This document shows positions 1 through 13,289 of a stretch of 64,000 nt of DNA, in pieces (positions within the stretch are counted from its first letter, which is position 1; each line of letters opens with the position of its first letter). The stretch is from Hyaloscypha bicolor E (taxonomy: Eukaryota; Ascomycota; Leotiomycetes; Helotiales; Hyaloscyphaceae). The notes beneath the pieces are model-generated. The model had not been told where the DNA came from. It saw only the letters and a list, made by a program, of their open reading frames with translations, and made no database searches. The position numbers and the translations under genes were made by a program. Where the stretch lies: NCBI RefSeq assembly GCF_002865645.1, contig NW_020194677.1:124001-188000 (forward strand), in the 5' to 3' direction.

Positions 1-362
1 GAAATAATAGATATATATACTTATATAGCCTAATAATATTAAGATCCTAATACTAAAAGAGTTTAATAAGAAATTTAACTAGTATTTTAAGCTAGTACTT
101 TAAGTTTTATTCTTAATTAAAGGCAAATATAACTATTCTAGATATAGGCTTTATATATTTATAATAGTTACTAGATCTTTACTTTATTATATAGTTCTAG
201 TAATACTAAATAAAAGTTTTTAATATAGTAAATTAATATCTTCCGGAAAGAAGCCTTAAAAATACCTATTTATTTCCGGAATAATAAATACAAAAATTTC
301 TTAGAGGGTTTTACTTGCAGGCATTTCCGTACCCGGTTCGGGCCAGCTCGCTATACTTACTA
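1..362. other. AT-rich flank, no gene recognised
   Basis: No protein motif was recognised on either strand. The stretch is heavily AT-rich except for a short GC-richer patch around 328-352. Two TTTCCGG-type words near 241 and 276 recur elsewhere in the window but form no clear element. It is probably degraded transposon DNA lying outside the pogo-like element that follows. Confidence 0.5.
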
Positions 363-400
363 GTAATACTAATTCCAATATCCCAGTAACTCTAATATTA
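363..400. repeat. Probable left terminal repeat of the pogo-like element
   Basis: Read on the minus strand, this segment holds two degenerate copies of the ~17-bp unit found at the other end of the transposon (3245-3295). One unit shares the exact 11-mer GAGTTACTGGG with the right end, in inverted orientation. The second resembles the TCGGAGTTAGTAGTA unit with RIP-type changes. Inverted, repeated end motifs around a DDE transposase gene are expected for a cut-and-paste element. The exact terminus and the TA target duplication could not be fixed. Confidence 0.4.
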
Positions 401-689
401 ATTTTTTAGTCTATATATTAGATTAAAAAACAACTATATATCTAATAAAGATAATTTTTTTATATAATTATAGGCTATACTAGACTCTATAATTATATAA
501 TAAAATATTTTTTTATACGATTATATAGTATTATACTATAAATTAAAACGTGATTTTTAGAATTCTTTTTGGAGGAAACTTACTTAATACCAAAGCCAAA
601 AAACACCAAAAATTATAGGGTATTAATTATATTAATTATTAATTTAACTACCAAATTAACTACTAAATTAACTACTATACCAAAAGCCA

Positions 690-3011
690 TATATTAAATA
701 TTAAGAAAACAGGTTAAAGAGCTTGCTAGGAGGCTCCGGAAGATACTAAAGTATAAGACGAAGCTATATTTAGAGAAGGAGGCTCGAATACAGGAGGCCC
801 TAAAGGCATACTATAACCTATCCGAAACCAAAATTACTAGCTTACGGATTATAGCAGGCGTATTTAATGTCTCTTATACGACTTTATATAAAAGGGAACA
901 GGGAGTAAAGCCTCTTTCGGAGAATAGAGGACATAATATATACCTAAATAAGGCCTAGGAAATAAGCCTAATATAATATATAGATATAGCTATTAAGAGA
1001 GGTTTCCCGCTTTAATATAATATAGTTACTCGGGCTGCCATATAAATTCTAGAGACTATAGGCCTAATTAATAGAGATAATAATCGCCTGGGGAATAATT
1101 GGGCTCTTTATTAGATAGAAAAGCAAAAGAAGCTTAGGAGATATCATACTATATATATAAAGCCTATGGATTATTAATAAAAAGAGGCACTTACTCCAGA
1201 ACTAGTCTTAGAGACGTTTATATGGCTCTAGGCTATTTTGGATAAGTACGAAATATAAATATTTAATATATATAATATTAATAAGATTAGTTTTTATATT
1301 AGATATATTACTAGTTTAATAATAATTATATATAAGAATATTTGAGAGATAAGTACTACCCGATAATTATATTTAGTACTTTATACTTTATACTTATTAA
1401 TTAATAATTATAGGTTTATATTAAAGATCCAGCTAAACGAGAGTTAATTATAGTAATAGAGTATATTTCAGCCAGAGGTTTCGCAATTAAAGCCTTTATT
1501 ATTATACCTTGCAAGGTATTTAAAAAGAAGATATTCAATAATAATCTCTCTAATAATACAAAAATCGCCCAGAGCAAAATAGGCTATATAGATAACGGGC
1601 TAGCTATTAGCTAGCTATAGCACTTCTACTATTAAACCAAGGATATACAAAAAGGCAAATATTGTCTTCTTATCTTTAATAGCTATAATAGCCATATGAC
1701 TTACGAATTTGTATTCATTTATAAGTAATTAGATATAATACCCTTCTATTTACTAGTATATTCTATATACTTCTATTAACTACTAGATATAGGCTATTTC
1801 TTATAAGAGAAGTACTAGTATAAGCGCTCTATTAAAGACAGAGTTTATATAGGGAAAAATAACTTTATAAAAACTATATTTCTTTAGGTATTAACTCAAA
1901 TTCATAAGAAAACCTTTACTAAAGGAAATATCTAATTATTATTCAAAAGAGCAGGCATCTATTCCCTTAATCCTAAGCCAGTTCTTAGGGCTATAAAGCT
2001 TTATACTAAGAAGAAACTAGGCAATTAGGAGATTAAAGAACGGCTTTATACCCTCGATAAAAACTGCCTTAATAAAGCTATTTACATATCTATATTAAAC
2101 GAGCCCTAAGCTAGAATAGAACCTCCTAATTACTTAATATAGGAGAAATAGCCTAATGCCTCTCCTGATTTTGAGCTTCTTTATTCCGATATTCCTTTAA
2201 GTAATAACGAAATAAAGCTTCCTCTACTTAATTAAGCTCAAAATTAAAGTACTAATAATACTAATAATCTTATTTAATCCTTTTCTGAGACTAATATTAC
2301 CGATTATAGTAAAGAGAACTCTGGAATTAAGGATCTTAATCTATAATAGTATACCAAAACCGCTTTTATATAGACCTTCTATGAAGTAAAAGGGATCTTT
2401 ATATATACAAATTTTCTCGAAAGATATAAAGATACTATATTATCTCCTTCTTAAAAGCTTTCAAATAAGAAGTTTAGAAAAGGGGCCCAAATTAAGGCTA
2501 ATTTGGGAGCTATTACCAAGCAGTAGTTACGGGACAAGAATAATCGAGATCTCTGGGCTAGTAATTCCCCTTTTATAAATAAAGAGGATTACGAATAATA
2601 CATTAAACCTATTTATAGAGGCCGTATAATCTCCTCTATAGAAGGTCTATATAATATTAAAGCTAGAAATAATAGGGAAAAAGAAGACGAACTTACTAGA
2701 ATAAGAAAAGAGCTAGAGCTAGCCGAATGCCAGTATAAAGCAGTGGTTGAAAAGGAGGAAAATAAGATTAGAAGAGAGATTAAAAAGGCTCAAAAGGCAA
2801 AAGATAATCGAAAAAAGAAGAAATAGAAGACTAAGGAAAAAGCAGAAAGAGATAAGAAGAAGAGAATAGAGGAGGAGGCCAAGAAGGCTAGAAGACAGGA
2901 AGCTTTAGTATAGGGAAAGAAACCACAGGGCAGGAAATATAAGATTAAAGCTATTAATACTCAGATAATACAGGAAGATATATAGACTTCTAATTTTAAT
3001 AGTAATATATG
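690..3011 (+). pseudogene. Pogo-like (Tc1/mariner superfamily) DDE transposase relic
   Basis: Cut-and-paste transposase of the fungal pogo type (CENP-B/psq-like DNA-binding domain plus DDE_1 core). Around 764-880 the frame reads LKAYYNLSETKITSLR then AGVFNVSYTTLYKR, a helix-turn-helix block. A second DNA-binding block follows (RGFPL, then GNNWALY near 1095-1120). The core contains IYNINKISF near 1262-1290, where the family has a YN-hDE-GF motif, and LLIFNSYNSHMT near 1670-1702, where the family has LLhLDGHxSH. The third block, LLDIGYF, is near 1783-1803. The C-terminus (about 2690-2960) is a Lys/Glu/Arg-rich coiled-coil-like tail, as in fungal pogo proteins. Two of three catalytic Asp are now Asn. 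There is at least one frameshift between 1300 and 1440 and many CAA/CAG-to-stop changes. The start codon is lost and 690 is approximate. Confidence 0.88.
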
Positions 3012-3244
3012 ATTTAATATTAATAAATATAGTAATTAGTTAATATACTATAAACTAATTTTAATAGAAAGTATAAATATTATTATGATTTTAAAGTAAA
3101 TTATTAATAATTTATATCAGAACCCTTTTATTTGGCAGAAAGCTTTATTAGGCGATTATAGACTTAATTAAGGGCTATAATAATCTAATTTTATTATTTC
3201 GATATTTTATATAATTAATTTAATAATTAATATTTTATTATAAA

Positions 3245-3290
3245 TGTCGGAGTTAGTAGTATGTCGGAGTTAGTAGTATATCGGAGTTAC
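3245..3290. repeat. Tandem 17-bp repeat, 2.7 copies
   Basis: Two perfect copies of TGTCGGAGTTAGTAGTA lie at 3245-3261 and 3262-3278. A third diverged copy from 3279 starts TATCGGAGTTAC and continues into TGGG. The unit matches, inverted, the repeat at 363-400, so it probably belongs to the right end of the pogo-like transposon, where subterminal repeats can bind transposase. That the two copies are identical while everything around is RIP-mutated is notable, though the unit contains few CpA sites. Confidence 0.75.
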
Positions 3291-3295
3291 TGGGT

Positions 3296-3317
3296 CCGAC
3301 TTGCTAGTGCAAGTCGG
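3296..3317. repeat. Perfect 9-bp hairpin
   Basis: CCGACTTGC at 3296-3304 and GCAAGTCGG at 3309-3317 are perfect reverse complements around a 4-nt TAGT loop. It lies directly outside the 17-bp repeat array, at the boundary between the pogo-like element and chromovirus 1. It may be part of the transposon terminus; no function can be assigned. Confidence 0.7.
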
Positions 3318-3339
3318 CCCTAGTAAAGCGAGGAATTAC

Positions 3340-6300
3340 CGACGAGTAATTCTAATAAAGCTTCGGAATTTCCTGATTTTGGTAGTATTAAATACTTTAT
3401 TAATATAGATAATATAGTTCTCTATAGACCTTTATATAACCTATTAGAAACCTAACTAAAAGTATTATATCTGTATTTATAAGATATATTTTATAAATAT
3501 TAGATAAGGCCTAATAAAAGCCTAGTAAAAATGTCTATTTTTTTTATTTCCAAGAAAAATAGAGGGCTATATCTTTATATTAATTATTATAGACTTAATT
3601 AAATTATAATTAAGAATTAGTATCTATTTCCTTTTATTAATAAAACCCTTAACCGGCTCTAAAAAGCTAAGATTTTTATAAAGCTAGATCTTAAAAATAT
3701 ATATTATTAGATAAGAATTTATAAAGAATATAAATAGAAAACGGCTTTTAGAATCTATTATAGCTATTTTAAATATCTTATAATACCTTTTAGGCTAGCT
3801 AATATACTAGCTATATTTCAAATATATATTAATATTATATTTATAGGGCTTTTAAATTATTTTATAATTATTTATTTAGATAATATTTTTATTTACTTCT
3901 AAAATAAAGATAAATACTATAATTATATTTACTAGATACTTATTAGGCTATATAAAAATAACCTGTTTTATAAACTTAGTAAATATAAGTTTAATATTAA
4001 GGAAATCGAATTCTTAAGCTTCCTTATTAGAATAGAAAATATTTATATAAATCCTAAATAGGTCTATAGTATTATTAAATAGCCAGAACCAGAATTATTC
4101 TATAATATTTAAATATTTCTTGGATTTACTAATTTCTATTATAGATTTATTTATTATTATTCTCAGATAATTATAGGCTTAATAAATCTCTTAAAAGAAA
4201 TAGAAAAGGGCCGGAAATCCGATTCTTTTATATAAATAGATAAAGCGGCTAAAATCTTTAAAACTTTAAAAAAGCTTTTATTATAATATTTATTCTAGTT
4301 TATTTTAACTTTTCTAAGAAGATTTATATTAAAATTAATATATTGAAATTCGTAATTACTAATACTATTTTATAATAAGTTAATTCTAGTAATAGCCCAA
4401 AGAAATATTAGTATCTAGTAGTATTCTAGTTCCGGAAACTTTCCGGAATTAAATATAATTATAGTACTTATAATAGAGAGCTACTTATAATTATTAAAGC
4501 CTTAAAGTATTAGTATTATTACTTTAAAGAGTTCAGGTTTATAATTGAGGTTATTATAGACTATAATAATCTCTAATACTTTATAGAAATAAAGTATTTA
4601 GAAAGCTATTAAATATATTAGATAATATATCTTATAATATATAATTTTAATATTATTTATTATAGAGATACCTTAAATTCAGTAAATAGATCTAATAGAA
4701 AATCTAATTATAAAGAAGGTTCTATTAATATAACTTGGCTTTTAATCTTTTAGAATAAGCTAAAGAAACTTTTATAATTATAATTTAGAGATTTTTATAG
4801 ATATCTAAAAAGAGAACTTTTTAGAATAAGTATTATTTAATACTTACTATATCTATAGTAGCTAAAAAGAAATATTTACTATAAAACAAATAGATAGATT
4901 ATTTTATAAATCCTTTAATTATAGAACTAGTTAAGAAATAAGATATAGAAGAATACCTTAAAAGTTCTATTACTATAACTAAGATAATAGAGATATCTAT
5001 AACTATATTATTTAATAAAACTAAAGACTTTTTAGTTTCCCGAATTTTTAAATTAAATAGTTATAAATATCTAATTCTCTATATATAAATATATATAGCT
5101 ACTAAAAGAGCTATAATACTAGTTCCTTTATCTAAATCCCTTCTAGATATTATCTAGATAATTCAGAGAAATAATTCTTAATATTAGAATATTATAAAAT
5201 AGAGGCTTAATAAGAAAGATATTAAAGGGAAAAAAATCTGGAAAAATAATTCAAGCCTATTTAGATACTATTTAAGAATTATTATATCTAATAATTCCGC
5301 TTTATATTAAGAAGTTATAAAGCTTTATTATAATAACCTAATAGCCGAATACTATAGAATAAAGAAAACTCTTAAGCTTTTTAGAAGGTTCTAGTATTAG
5401 AAAAATATAGAAAAAGATATTTATAATTATTATTAAAAATATAATATTTACTAGAAAGTTAAGGTAAAGAGGTATTTACTATATAGTTTACTTAGTAGTT
5501 TATTATAGCCTAAGAGACCCTGGAATAAGATTTCTATAGATTTTATTATAAGTCTATTATTATATAAGAATCTAATAAAAGATCCCGATTTTAATATAAT
5601 TCTTATAGTTATTAACTAGTATTCTAAAATAGTAAAATATATTATATATTATAAAATTATTAACTCTCTAGAGCTTATTAAGATTATATAGAAATATATT
5701 TTCTCGATTTTTAGCTCTTCTAATAGAATTATTTCTAATTAAGAAATAGTATTTACTAGCTAGTTCTAATTTGCTTTCTGCTTTTATTTAATATATAAAT
5801 AGTATTTAAATATAGCTTATTATTCTTAGATAAATAGTTAGATAAAAAGGCAGAATTAGGCTCTAGAATACTATCTGAAATATTATTATAATATCTAAAA
5901 GAATAACTAATTTAAGAAGTTATTTTTTATAGAATTTATATATAATAACTTAAAATATTAAGTTTTATAAAATATATCTATTTATATATATTATAAATAC
6001 TATCTCTAATTTCTATAGAATTCTAAGAATAGAATTATAGAAAAGATATTAGCTATATATAGAAGGCTAGAAACCTTTAAAATAAAATAAAGAAAGCTTA
6101 AGAATTTATAATATTATATATAAAGTAACTAGAAAATCTATTATAATAAATATTAGTTAGCTAAATACTACTTTAAAGAAGTTTAAATAATACTATTAAT
6201 AAAGAATATTAAATTTAAGATAGAAAAGCTTAAGCTAAAATTTATAGATTTATTTAGAATTCTTAAATATATTAGTAATTTAGTATATAAATTAAAACTA

Positions 6301-6620
6301 CTAAATATATATAATTATTTATATCTAATTTTCTATATTTCTTTTTTTAAAAAGTATATAATAAAAAAGAATTAAAAGCTATATTTATACTTTTCTAAAA
6401 AACTTCTGAAATTAGTAAATAATAATAAAAAATAAGAATAGAAAGTAAAAGCTATTATTAATTACTAATAAAATAATAGAAATAAGAAGTAGTAATATTT
6501 AATTAAATAGAAAGCCTAGTCTAAAGATTATAATATCTAGTTATCTGCTTTCTCTAATTTTAAAAATTCTAAGAAACTTCTGAAATTATATAATTAAAAC
6601 TATAGCTTAAAATCCGAAAT
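3340..6620 (+). pseudogene. Chromovirus 1: Ty3/gypsy pol relic (RT, RNase H, integrase, chromodomain)
   Basis: Degraded pol of a Ty3/gypsy retrotransposon. In order: the RT entry motif YRPLYNL near 3420 (family PLYxLS), SIFFISKKN near 3531 (family LFVKKKDG), KLDLKN near 3682, and YLDN at 3873-3884 where active RTs have YLDD. RNase H follows with NRELLIIIKALKY near 4470 and IIDYNNLQYF near 4560. The integrase zinc-binding stretch and the RPWNKISIDFI motif are near 5390-5545; the second catalytic Asp reads ISNQE and the catalytic Glu region reads IKRQNQALEYYL. A GPF-like linker (FIDLFRILK) lies near 6245, and a C-terminal chromodomain (YLIK-KA-SKDYN) near 6505-6545. Chromodomains place it in the chromoviruses. 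No gag was found: the 5' part is missing or cut off by the adjacent pogo-like element. Confidence 0.88.
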
Positions 6621-9600
6621 TATCTTTTAATAATTTCTTAAAATTAAAAAGAATTCTAAACTATTAAGAAAAAGACTACTTAAAAGAAAGAGAAAACTTA
6701 GATAGCTAAGAAAAGGCCCGGAATAATAATAGAGATATTCTTTCTCTAGGTTTTTTTATTTATAAAGGTTTTCTAGAATTTTATTAAGGCTTATAAGAAT
6801 TATATTTAAATTATTAGAAAAAGGTTTAGAATTAAGAAAGATTTATTATAAGTAAACTAGCTATAAATATCTTAAATAAATAAACTCTAATTTCTATAAA
6901 TTTCTAATTCCTAAAATAAAAATATTAAATACCGGCCCTATTTAGAACTTAATAAAGAATTAGATAATACTTTCCGGAATTCATTTATTTCTTAATAAAA
7001 TATAGTTATATTATAATAATATTAGTATTAAAAATATTAAGAGAAGTAAATAAGGAACTTATAATTATTATATATATTTTATAAAAGGCCTGAATTTCTA
7101 AAGTTAGATTTCAAATAGCTATAAATATTATATTATTAGTATTTAAAGTATTAGTAGTAGATTATTTGAAAATCTCGATAATAATCTTAGTAATAAGATT
7201 AATATCTTAAAAGTAGACTTTATAATATTTCTTTAAGAAATTAGTAAATATTTAAATATATTAGAAAAAACTTACTTTTAAAATACTAATTTAAATAGTA
7301 TTATTATTTGCCTTATTAAAACAGAAAGAAGAATTCCGAAGTTTATTAGTCTTTTTCTAGTCTTCGAAAATCTAATTAATAATATTATTTATATTAGTAT
7401 AATACTATTTAAAATATTCTTTAAAAAATTTCTTAAAAATTATAATAGTATTTTTCCAGAACCGGCAAGTCTCTAATAAATAGTAAGAAATCTGAAATTA
7501 TATTAGTTTTAATAGATATTAAAGCTAAAGAACTTACTAATATATAAGACTTAGAATTCTTATTATAATAGTTATAATTCTTTTTACTAGATATTATAAT
7601 ATATAAAATAAAGGAATTAATAAATAAATATTTGAAATATTTCAAGTATCTACTAATAATAGAAAAGAAGACTATAAGATTACCTTTATACTTGAAATTA
7701 TATTAGTAAATAAAAAAGCTGGAAAAAGATATTATAGAATTAATTAAAAATAATTAAAAAAGATTTAGAGAAAAGTAAAAGAGGCTAGAAGATAATAATA
7801 GAAGAAGTTATTATATATATAGTTATTAGAAAAAAAGAAAGTATATAGTAATATAAAGAGGTTCTTTTATAAAGATAAAGAACTACCTAAATTAACTATT
7901 AGTTTTTATATTAGTTCTAATCGGAATTTAATATAACTAATTAATATATATTTCTAGAAGCCTATAAATAATCTTTAGGACCTTAGAAATATTTATATAG
8001 GTTTCTTATATAAATATTTATTAAATTCTAATATAAGATCTAATAAATAGTATTAATTTTATAAAATAGTGCCTTAGTACTTTAAATTAAGCTAATTAGA
8101 ATATTCAGATTCCAAACAAAATTATAATTACTGGCTAGCTCCTATATCTGAAATATAATTACTCTTTCTTCTTACTTATTTAGCCCTAATTTAATTAGAC
8201 GGTTTTTATATCTATTATCCAAATTATATTAATAAAACTATCTCCCGAAATACTGGGAGTTTACCTTAATTAAATAAATAATCGATTAAATATTTACTAG
8301 AATAAATTAATAGATCTTGGAAATATAGTTATAATATATATAGAGTTATATATAACTTAAGAGTATATAATAAATCTCAGATATTACAGGTATTAATTAG
8401 GGAGATCGGTAGCCTTTTAATATTATAACTAACTACTATTTATATTATAAATATTAGGCTTATAAATTACTAATTATATATATATTATCGGGGCCTTCTA
8501 TTTAGAAAAGGCTTTTCTAAACCTTATAGAAGAAATAGAGATTAGTTCTATACTAAATTTAATACTATAATTTTATAATATACTAATTTATTCTATTATC
8601 TTATTATTTACTAATAAATACCTTATACTAAAAAAAGTAAGAGACTATAGCAGAACTAATAATATAGTAATCTCAATACTAACTTTTATATTAGTTTAGG
8701 AATTCCGTAATATTAGGTTCTTGAAAATAGAATATTTCGGGGGCTATAGCAAATAGTATAGCCTATATAAGATATATAGTCTGAGTTTTATTAATAAAGA
8801 GGTTTACTAGGGCTATAGGCAGGGCCGAATAGGTACTGCTCTAAAGGCAAGTAGTAATATTTATTTTAGTATTAGAAATAGAGCTAGAGAAATTAGTTAT
8901 AATAGAGTTTAGACTATAGGCAAGAACTCGTATAATAAAAAGAATAAGTAATAATAGTAATAAATATAGTTCTATAATTAGAAATAAGGTAATCTCGGTA
9001 GCTTAAGTAATTAAAGTTAATAATATTATAAAAGGGGGTAATAAGTTTTAATTTTATAGTAATTACTTGATTTTCTAGAGAGATTATAATATATAAGTAA
9101 TTGCCTTAATTTTAAGAACCGGTCCTAAAGCCTTAGTAAAGAAGCTTTTTATATAAAACATATAATATATAGATTACCTAGCTATTTATATAAAGAATTA
9201 CTAAATATAAGGTTTTCTGCTATAGATTCCCGAAGCTATAACTTTAATATATACTAATTTTATACTGACTTCTTTAGAATAAGCTACTAATTTCCTAGTA
9301 AAATAGTCCGGTATAAAGGGATCTCCGGGCCTTCTAATAATTATATATATATTATAAATAAGTATAATAAGAAGGTTAATAATTAAAAGATATAATAAAG
9401 GAAATAGTTTTATAAGCTACTTTATCTATAAGATTAATATAAAGGAATATACCTCTATAATTGCAAGCAGATAAGATTAATAGCTAAGCGGCTAGTATTT
9501 TAACTTTGGAAAACTTATATAATTAAAGCTAAAATATATAAATGTAATTAAGAGCAAATATATTCTTAGGGTCTAGAAGATACCTATATAATTTAAAGAT

Positions 9601-9890
9601 ACCGGCTATTATAATTTGAATCTTTCCTGAATTACTAATATAATGGGAATTTAATTATTATATAGTTTTCGGAGTATATATAGGCATTTAAATATATGAG
9701 AGAAAATAAAGGAGAAATAATAAACTAAGTACTTAAAAGTAATACTCTTAATAGTAGTAAGAAGTAAAATAAAGGTTAAAAATAAAGGGCTTTAAAATAT
9801 AATATATTAGAAAGGCTAATTATATATATAAACAGAAGTCTTATATAATTCCTTAAACTAGTACTAGTATATCTGGGAAGTAAGACACAT
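6621..9890. other. Degraded AT-rich stretch between two chromoviruses, unidentified
   Basis: No motif could be recognised in any frame. By position it could hold the 3' end or LTR of chromovirus 1 and the 5' LTR plus gag of chromovirus 2. No zinc knuckle, TG/CA-bounded repeat or primer-binding site was found. The 8.06-8.75 kb part keeps slightly more GC and may be a different low-copy insert. The only long ATG-to-stop run (7433-7645, minus) looks like chance in AT-rich DNA. Confidence 0.4.
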
Positions 9891-12800
9891 AATAGTAGTT
9901 ACGGGATAAGAGAGAAAAAACCCTACTATAATAGTAGCTAGTAAAAGTTTTATTAAAGAAATTTAAGAAATTTATAGATATCTTTTTTAAAAAAATGTTA
10001 AATATTTTATTTTTATATTAATTATATAATTATAAGATTTAAATTAATAATTCTAAAAGCCCGAAAAGCCTAAGGTATTTCCTGCTTTATTAATAGTTAA
10101 CTTATAAGCTATAGGAAATCAAGTATTTCCTTAAAAAGAATCTTTAATAGAGCTTTATTAAAACAAGCTAGTTCTCTTTTATATTTCTAATTCTTTTTAT
10201 AAAGAAGGCTAATAGAGCTTTCTAATTCTATATTAACTATTATAAGCTAAATAACTTAATATAAAAGAATTATTATTCTTTTTCTTTTATTTATAAAACT
10301 CTTATATAGCTAGCTTAAACTAAAGTCTATATAAAGCTAGATATTTAATAAGTATTTTATTAAATTAGAATAGATCCAGAATTAGAAAAACTTATAATAT
10401 TCTATATAAGATATAGAGCCTATAAATATAATTATTTTTTTTGGAAAGGCCTAACTAATAGCTCTATTATATATTAAAGATATATAAATAATATTTTTTT
10501 TAATTACTTTAATATCTTTTATATAACTTATTTAAATAATATTCCAATTTATTTAAATAATTTTCTAAAGTATAAAAATTATATATAAAAGGTTTTTTAG
10601 TAGCTATAGAATATTAGCCTCTAAATAGATATTAAGAAATTAGAGTTTAAGATTACTTATATAAAGTATCTAGACTTTATTATTTCTATTAAGGATATTA
10701 AAATAGATTCAGATAAGATAATAGTTATTAAAAACTAGTAATTACTAATAATAGTTAAGGAAATATAAGGTTTTCTAGGCTTTTATAATTTTTATTAGTA
10801 TTTTATTACGGAATATAGATATATAATAAAGCTTCTAATAGCTCTAATATATAAGACAGTTCTATATAAATAGATAGATTAGTATTAAGAAAGTTTTATT
10901 AAGCTAAAGCAAGCTATATTCTCGGTATTAATTCTATATTATTATAATCTAAATCTTTCTATTATAGTTAAAACAGATATATTAAATAAAGTTTTAGCCG
11001 GTATTCTTTTATAATAAGATCTTTAAATAAAACTCTAGTATCCGATAGTGTTTTTCTCTAAAATTATATAATTAATAGAGCTAAACTATAATATCTATAA
11101 TAAAGAGATACTTGCTATTATTCTTTCCTTAATTAAATAGTAAACGGAACTAGAAGGCCTATAAAAGGCATTCTTTATAATTTATTTAGATTACCGAGCT
11201 CTCAAATACTTTATAATTATAAAAAAGCTTTTAGTAAAATAAGCTTATTAAATAAAGTATTTTTCTTGCTATTATTTCAAGCTTATATATCGGGCAAATA
11301 AGTCAAATAAATAAATAGATATCCTAAATAAAAAATATAAGAATATAATTATTTAAAATAAGATAATAATAGCCTATTAGATTCAAATTCTCTTCTTATA
11401 ATAATAGATTAATAATAATATTATACGGGATCTCTAATTAGCCCTAATTAAGGCTTTAATAAGCCTGGCTTAGAAAGAAATCCAATATAATAATATCTAG
11501 CTTATAGATAAGCTATTAAATGAAAACAGAGAGTTATCGGAACTAGAAAAACTATAAAATAAGGCAAGAAATAAGAAGAAAGGTACTTAGATATTATAAG
11601 GCGGCTTTTTCTTATAATATAATAAATTATTTATATCTAATAATATAATAATACCCGAAATACTCTTATATATTACTCTTATTTAGAAGATATATATATA
11701 GCCTTTAATAGAATATTTAGAAAAACCTAAGCTTTAATAGCTTCTTTAGGCCTGCTATTATTAGCTAGGCCAGAAAACGGATATTAATTAATATAGAAAT
11801 AACTATTATATCTACTAATAATTCTATATCTCTAGAAATAAAGAGCCAGATCTCTTATATCTATTACTAGTTTCTAATTACTTCTAGTAATATATATTAG
11901 AAGATTTCAAGAAGTGTCTAAAGAATAGAAATAAGTAAAATATAATAGTAATCTTTATTAATTATCTAGGCAAATACTCTATTATAATTCCTGTTTAAAA
12001 TATAATTATAACTAAGGAATTAATATTCTTTTTATTTATTTATATAATTTATTAAATTAGTATTCCGGAGACTATAATATCTAATTAAAAGCTCTAGTTT
12101 ATATTAGATTTCTGAAGCGAGTTCTATAAATATATTAATATAAAGCTTAAATTATTAATTATTAACTATTTCTAAACTAATAGCTAGATAGAGATTATTA
12201 ACTAGTATTTTAACTAATAATTATATTTCTATATAAACTACTACTAGAATAATTAGAACAAATAAATAATAATAATTAATTACTAGTAAATCGCTCTAGT
12301 CTATAAAATTACAAACTAGTTTCCGTTTCTTATAAAAAAGAGCTATAAATTACGGATATTATTTAACTAGAAAACCCAAATATAATTAAATATTTCAAAG
12401 AAAGAACTAAATAGATAAGAGGTAAAGGCCCTAGTAATATAGCTCTATAAATTATAATAAAAGATATAGGAAAATATAATACAAATATAAGAATATTATA
12501 TTACTTAAACTAATAAATACTATTAACTAGTAAATTTCGAAATAAGAGATAAGATATAAATTACTATTAAATACTAGAAAAATAATTATTCGAGCCGCAA
12601 GCTAGCCTATTAAATAAAAGAACTATATAAAATTCTGAAATAAATAGAATATTTCTTTAGATTTAAGCTACTAGAATTAATAAAAATATATCTAGTATTT
12701 CATATAGAAAAGCTATATAAAAACCCGGATAATTCTCTTTCTAAATAAGCGAATCCGGAGCCTCTACTATTAGAATTATAAAACAGGAAAACGGAATATA

Positions 12801-13090
12801 AAATTCAAGAGATACTAGTAATAAAGCTGTTTTATAGAAAGCTAAAATACCGAGTTTAGTAAAAAGAATAGAATCTAGATCCAGAATAATATCCTATATC
12901 CTTAAAATAGTATTCTAGCTCTTTAGAGCTTTTATAACAAGAATCCCGAATAGCTAGAACTGCCCTAAAATCTCTTTTATTAGTTAAACTATACCAAAAA
13001 TAATATATTACCAGAATTATATAATATAAATAGAAATTCTTTAAGTTATATATAAAAGACTTCTAGTCTTTAATATATAACTTGTAATTT
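9891..13090 (+). pseudogene. Chromovirus 2: Ty3/gypsy pol relic (RT, RNase H, integrase, chromodomain)
   Basis: Second gypsy pol, from a family different from chromovirus 1. KKFKKFIDIFFKK near 9950-9995 matches the EYHEFLDVFSKK region that precedes gypsy RT. RIDPELEKL then IYQRYINN (10370-10500) mark the palm, and the active-site box reads YLNN (Asn codons at 10535-10540). GFLGFYNFYQYF (about 10765-10805) and LNYNIYNKEILAII (about 11080-11125) mark the thumb/connection and RNase H. The integrase shows SEFYKYINIKLKL then QIEIINQY (12110-12210), with the catalytic Glu kept. KIQEILVIKLFYRKLKYR near 12795-12855 plus LDPEQYPISLKQY is a chromodomain-type tail. Many Q/W-to-stop changes and at least one frameshift are present. 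LTRs were not located. Confidence 0.87.
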
Positions 13091-13193
13091 GAGAATTTAA
13101 TAGAAACTTTTAAAGCTCGGAAATAAATTTACTTTAAGAAAAAGAGTAATATTATAATTACTATAATATATAATTAGACTAGAACTAATAAGG

Positions 13194-13233
13194 CATCTGG
13201 TATCTAAATAAGATATCTGGTATCTAAATATAG
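13194..13233. repeat. 20-bp tandem repeat, 2 copies plus a partial
   Basis: CATCTGGTATCTAAATAAGA (13194-13213) is followed by TATCTGGTATCTAAATATAG (13214-13233), then a partial TATCTATAG. It lies between the end of chromovirus 2 and the 3' end of copia copy 1 and may belong to a degraded LTR of either. No function is inferred. Confidence 0.6.
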
Positions 13234-13289
13234 TATCTATAGTTATCTAATAGTTAAATATAACTCCGAGCTTAAACTAATATATAGGC

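Noticed and set aside
7433..7645. Minus-strand 70-codon ORF
   Set aside because: Composition is only Ile/Tyr/Asn/Ser/Leu/Lys as in random AT-rich DNA; no motif; lies in RIP-mutated repeat DNA.
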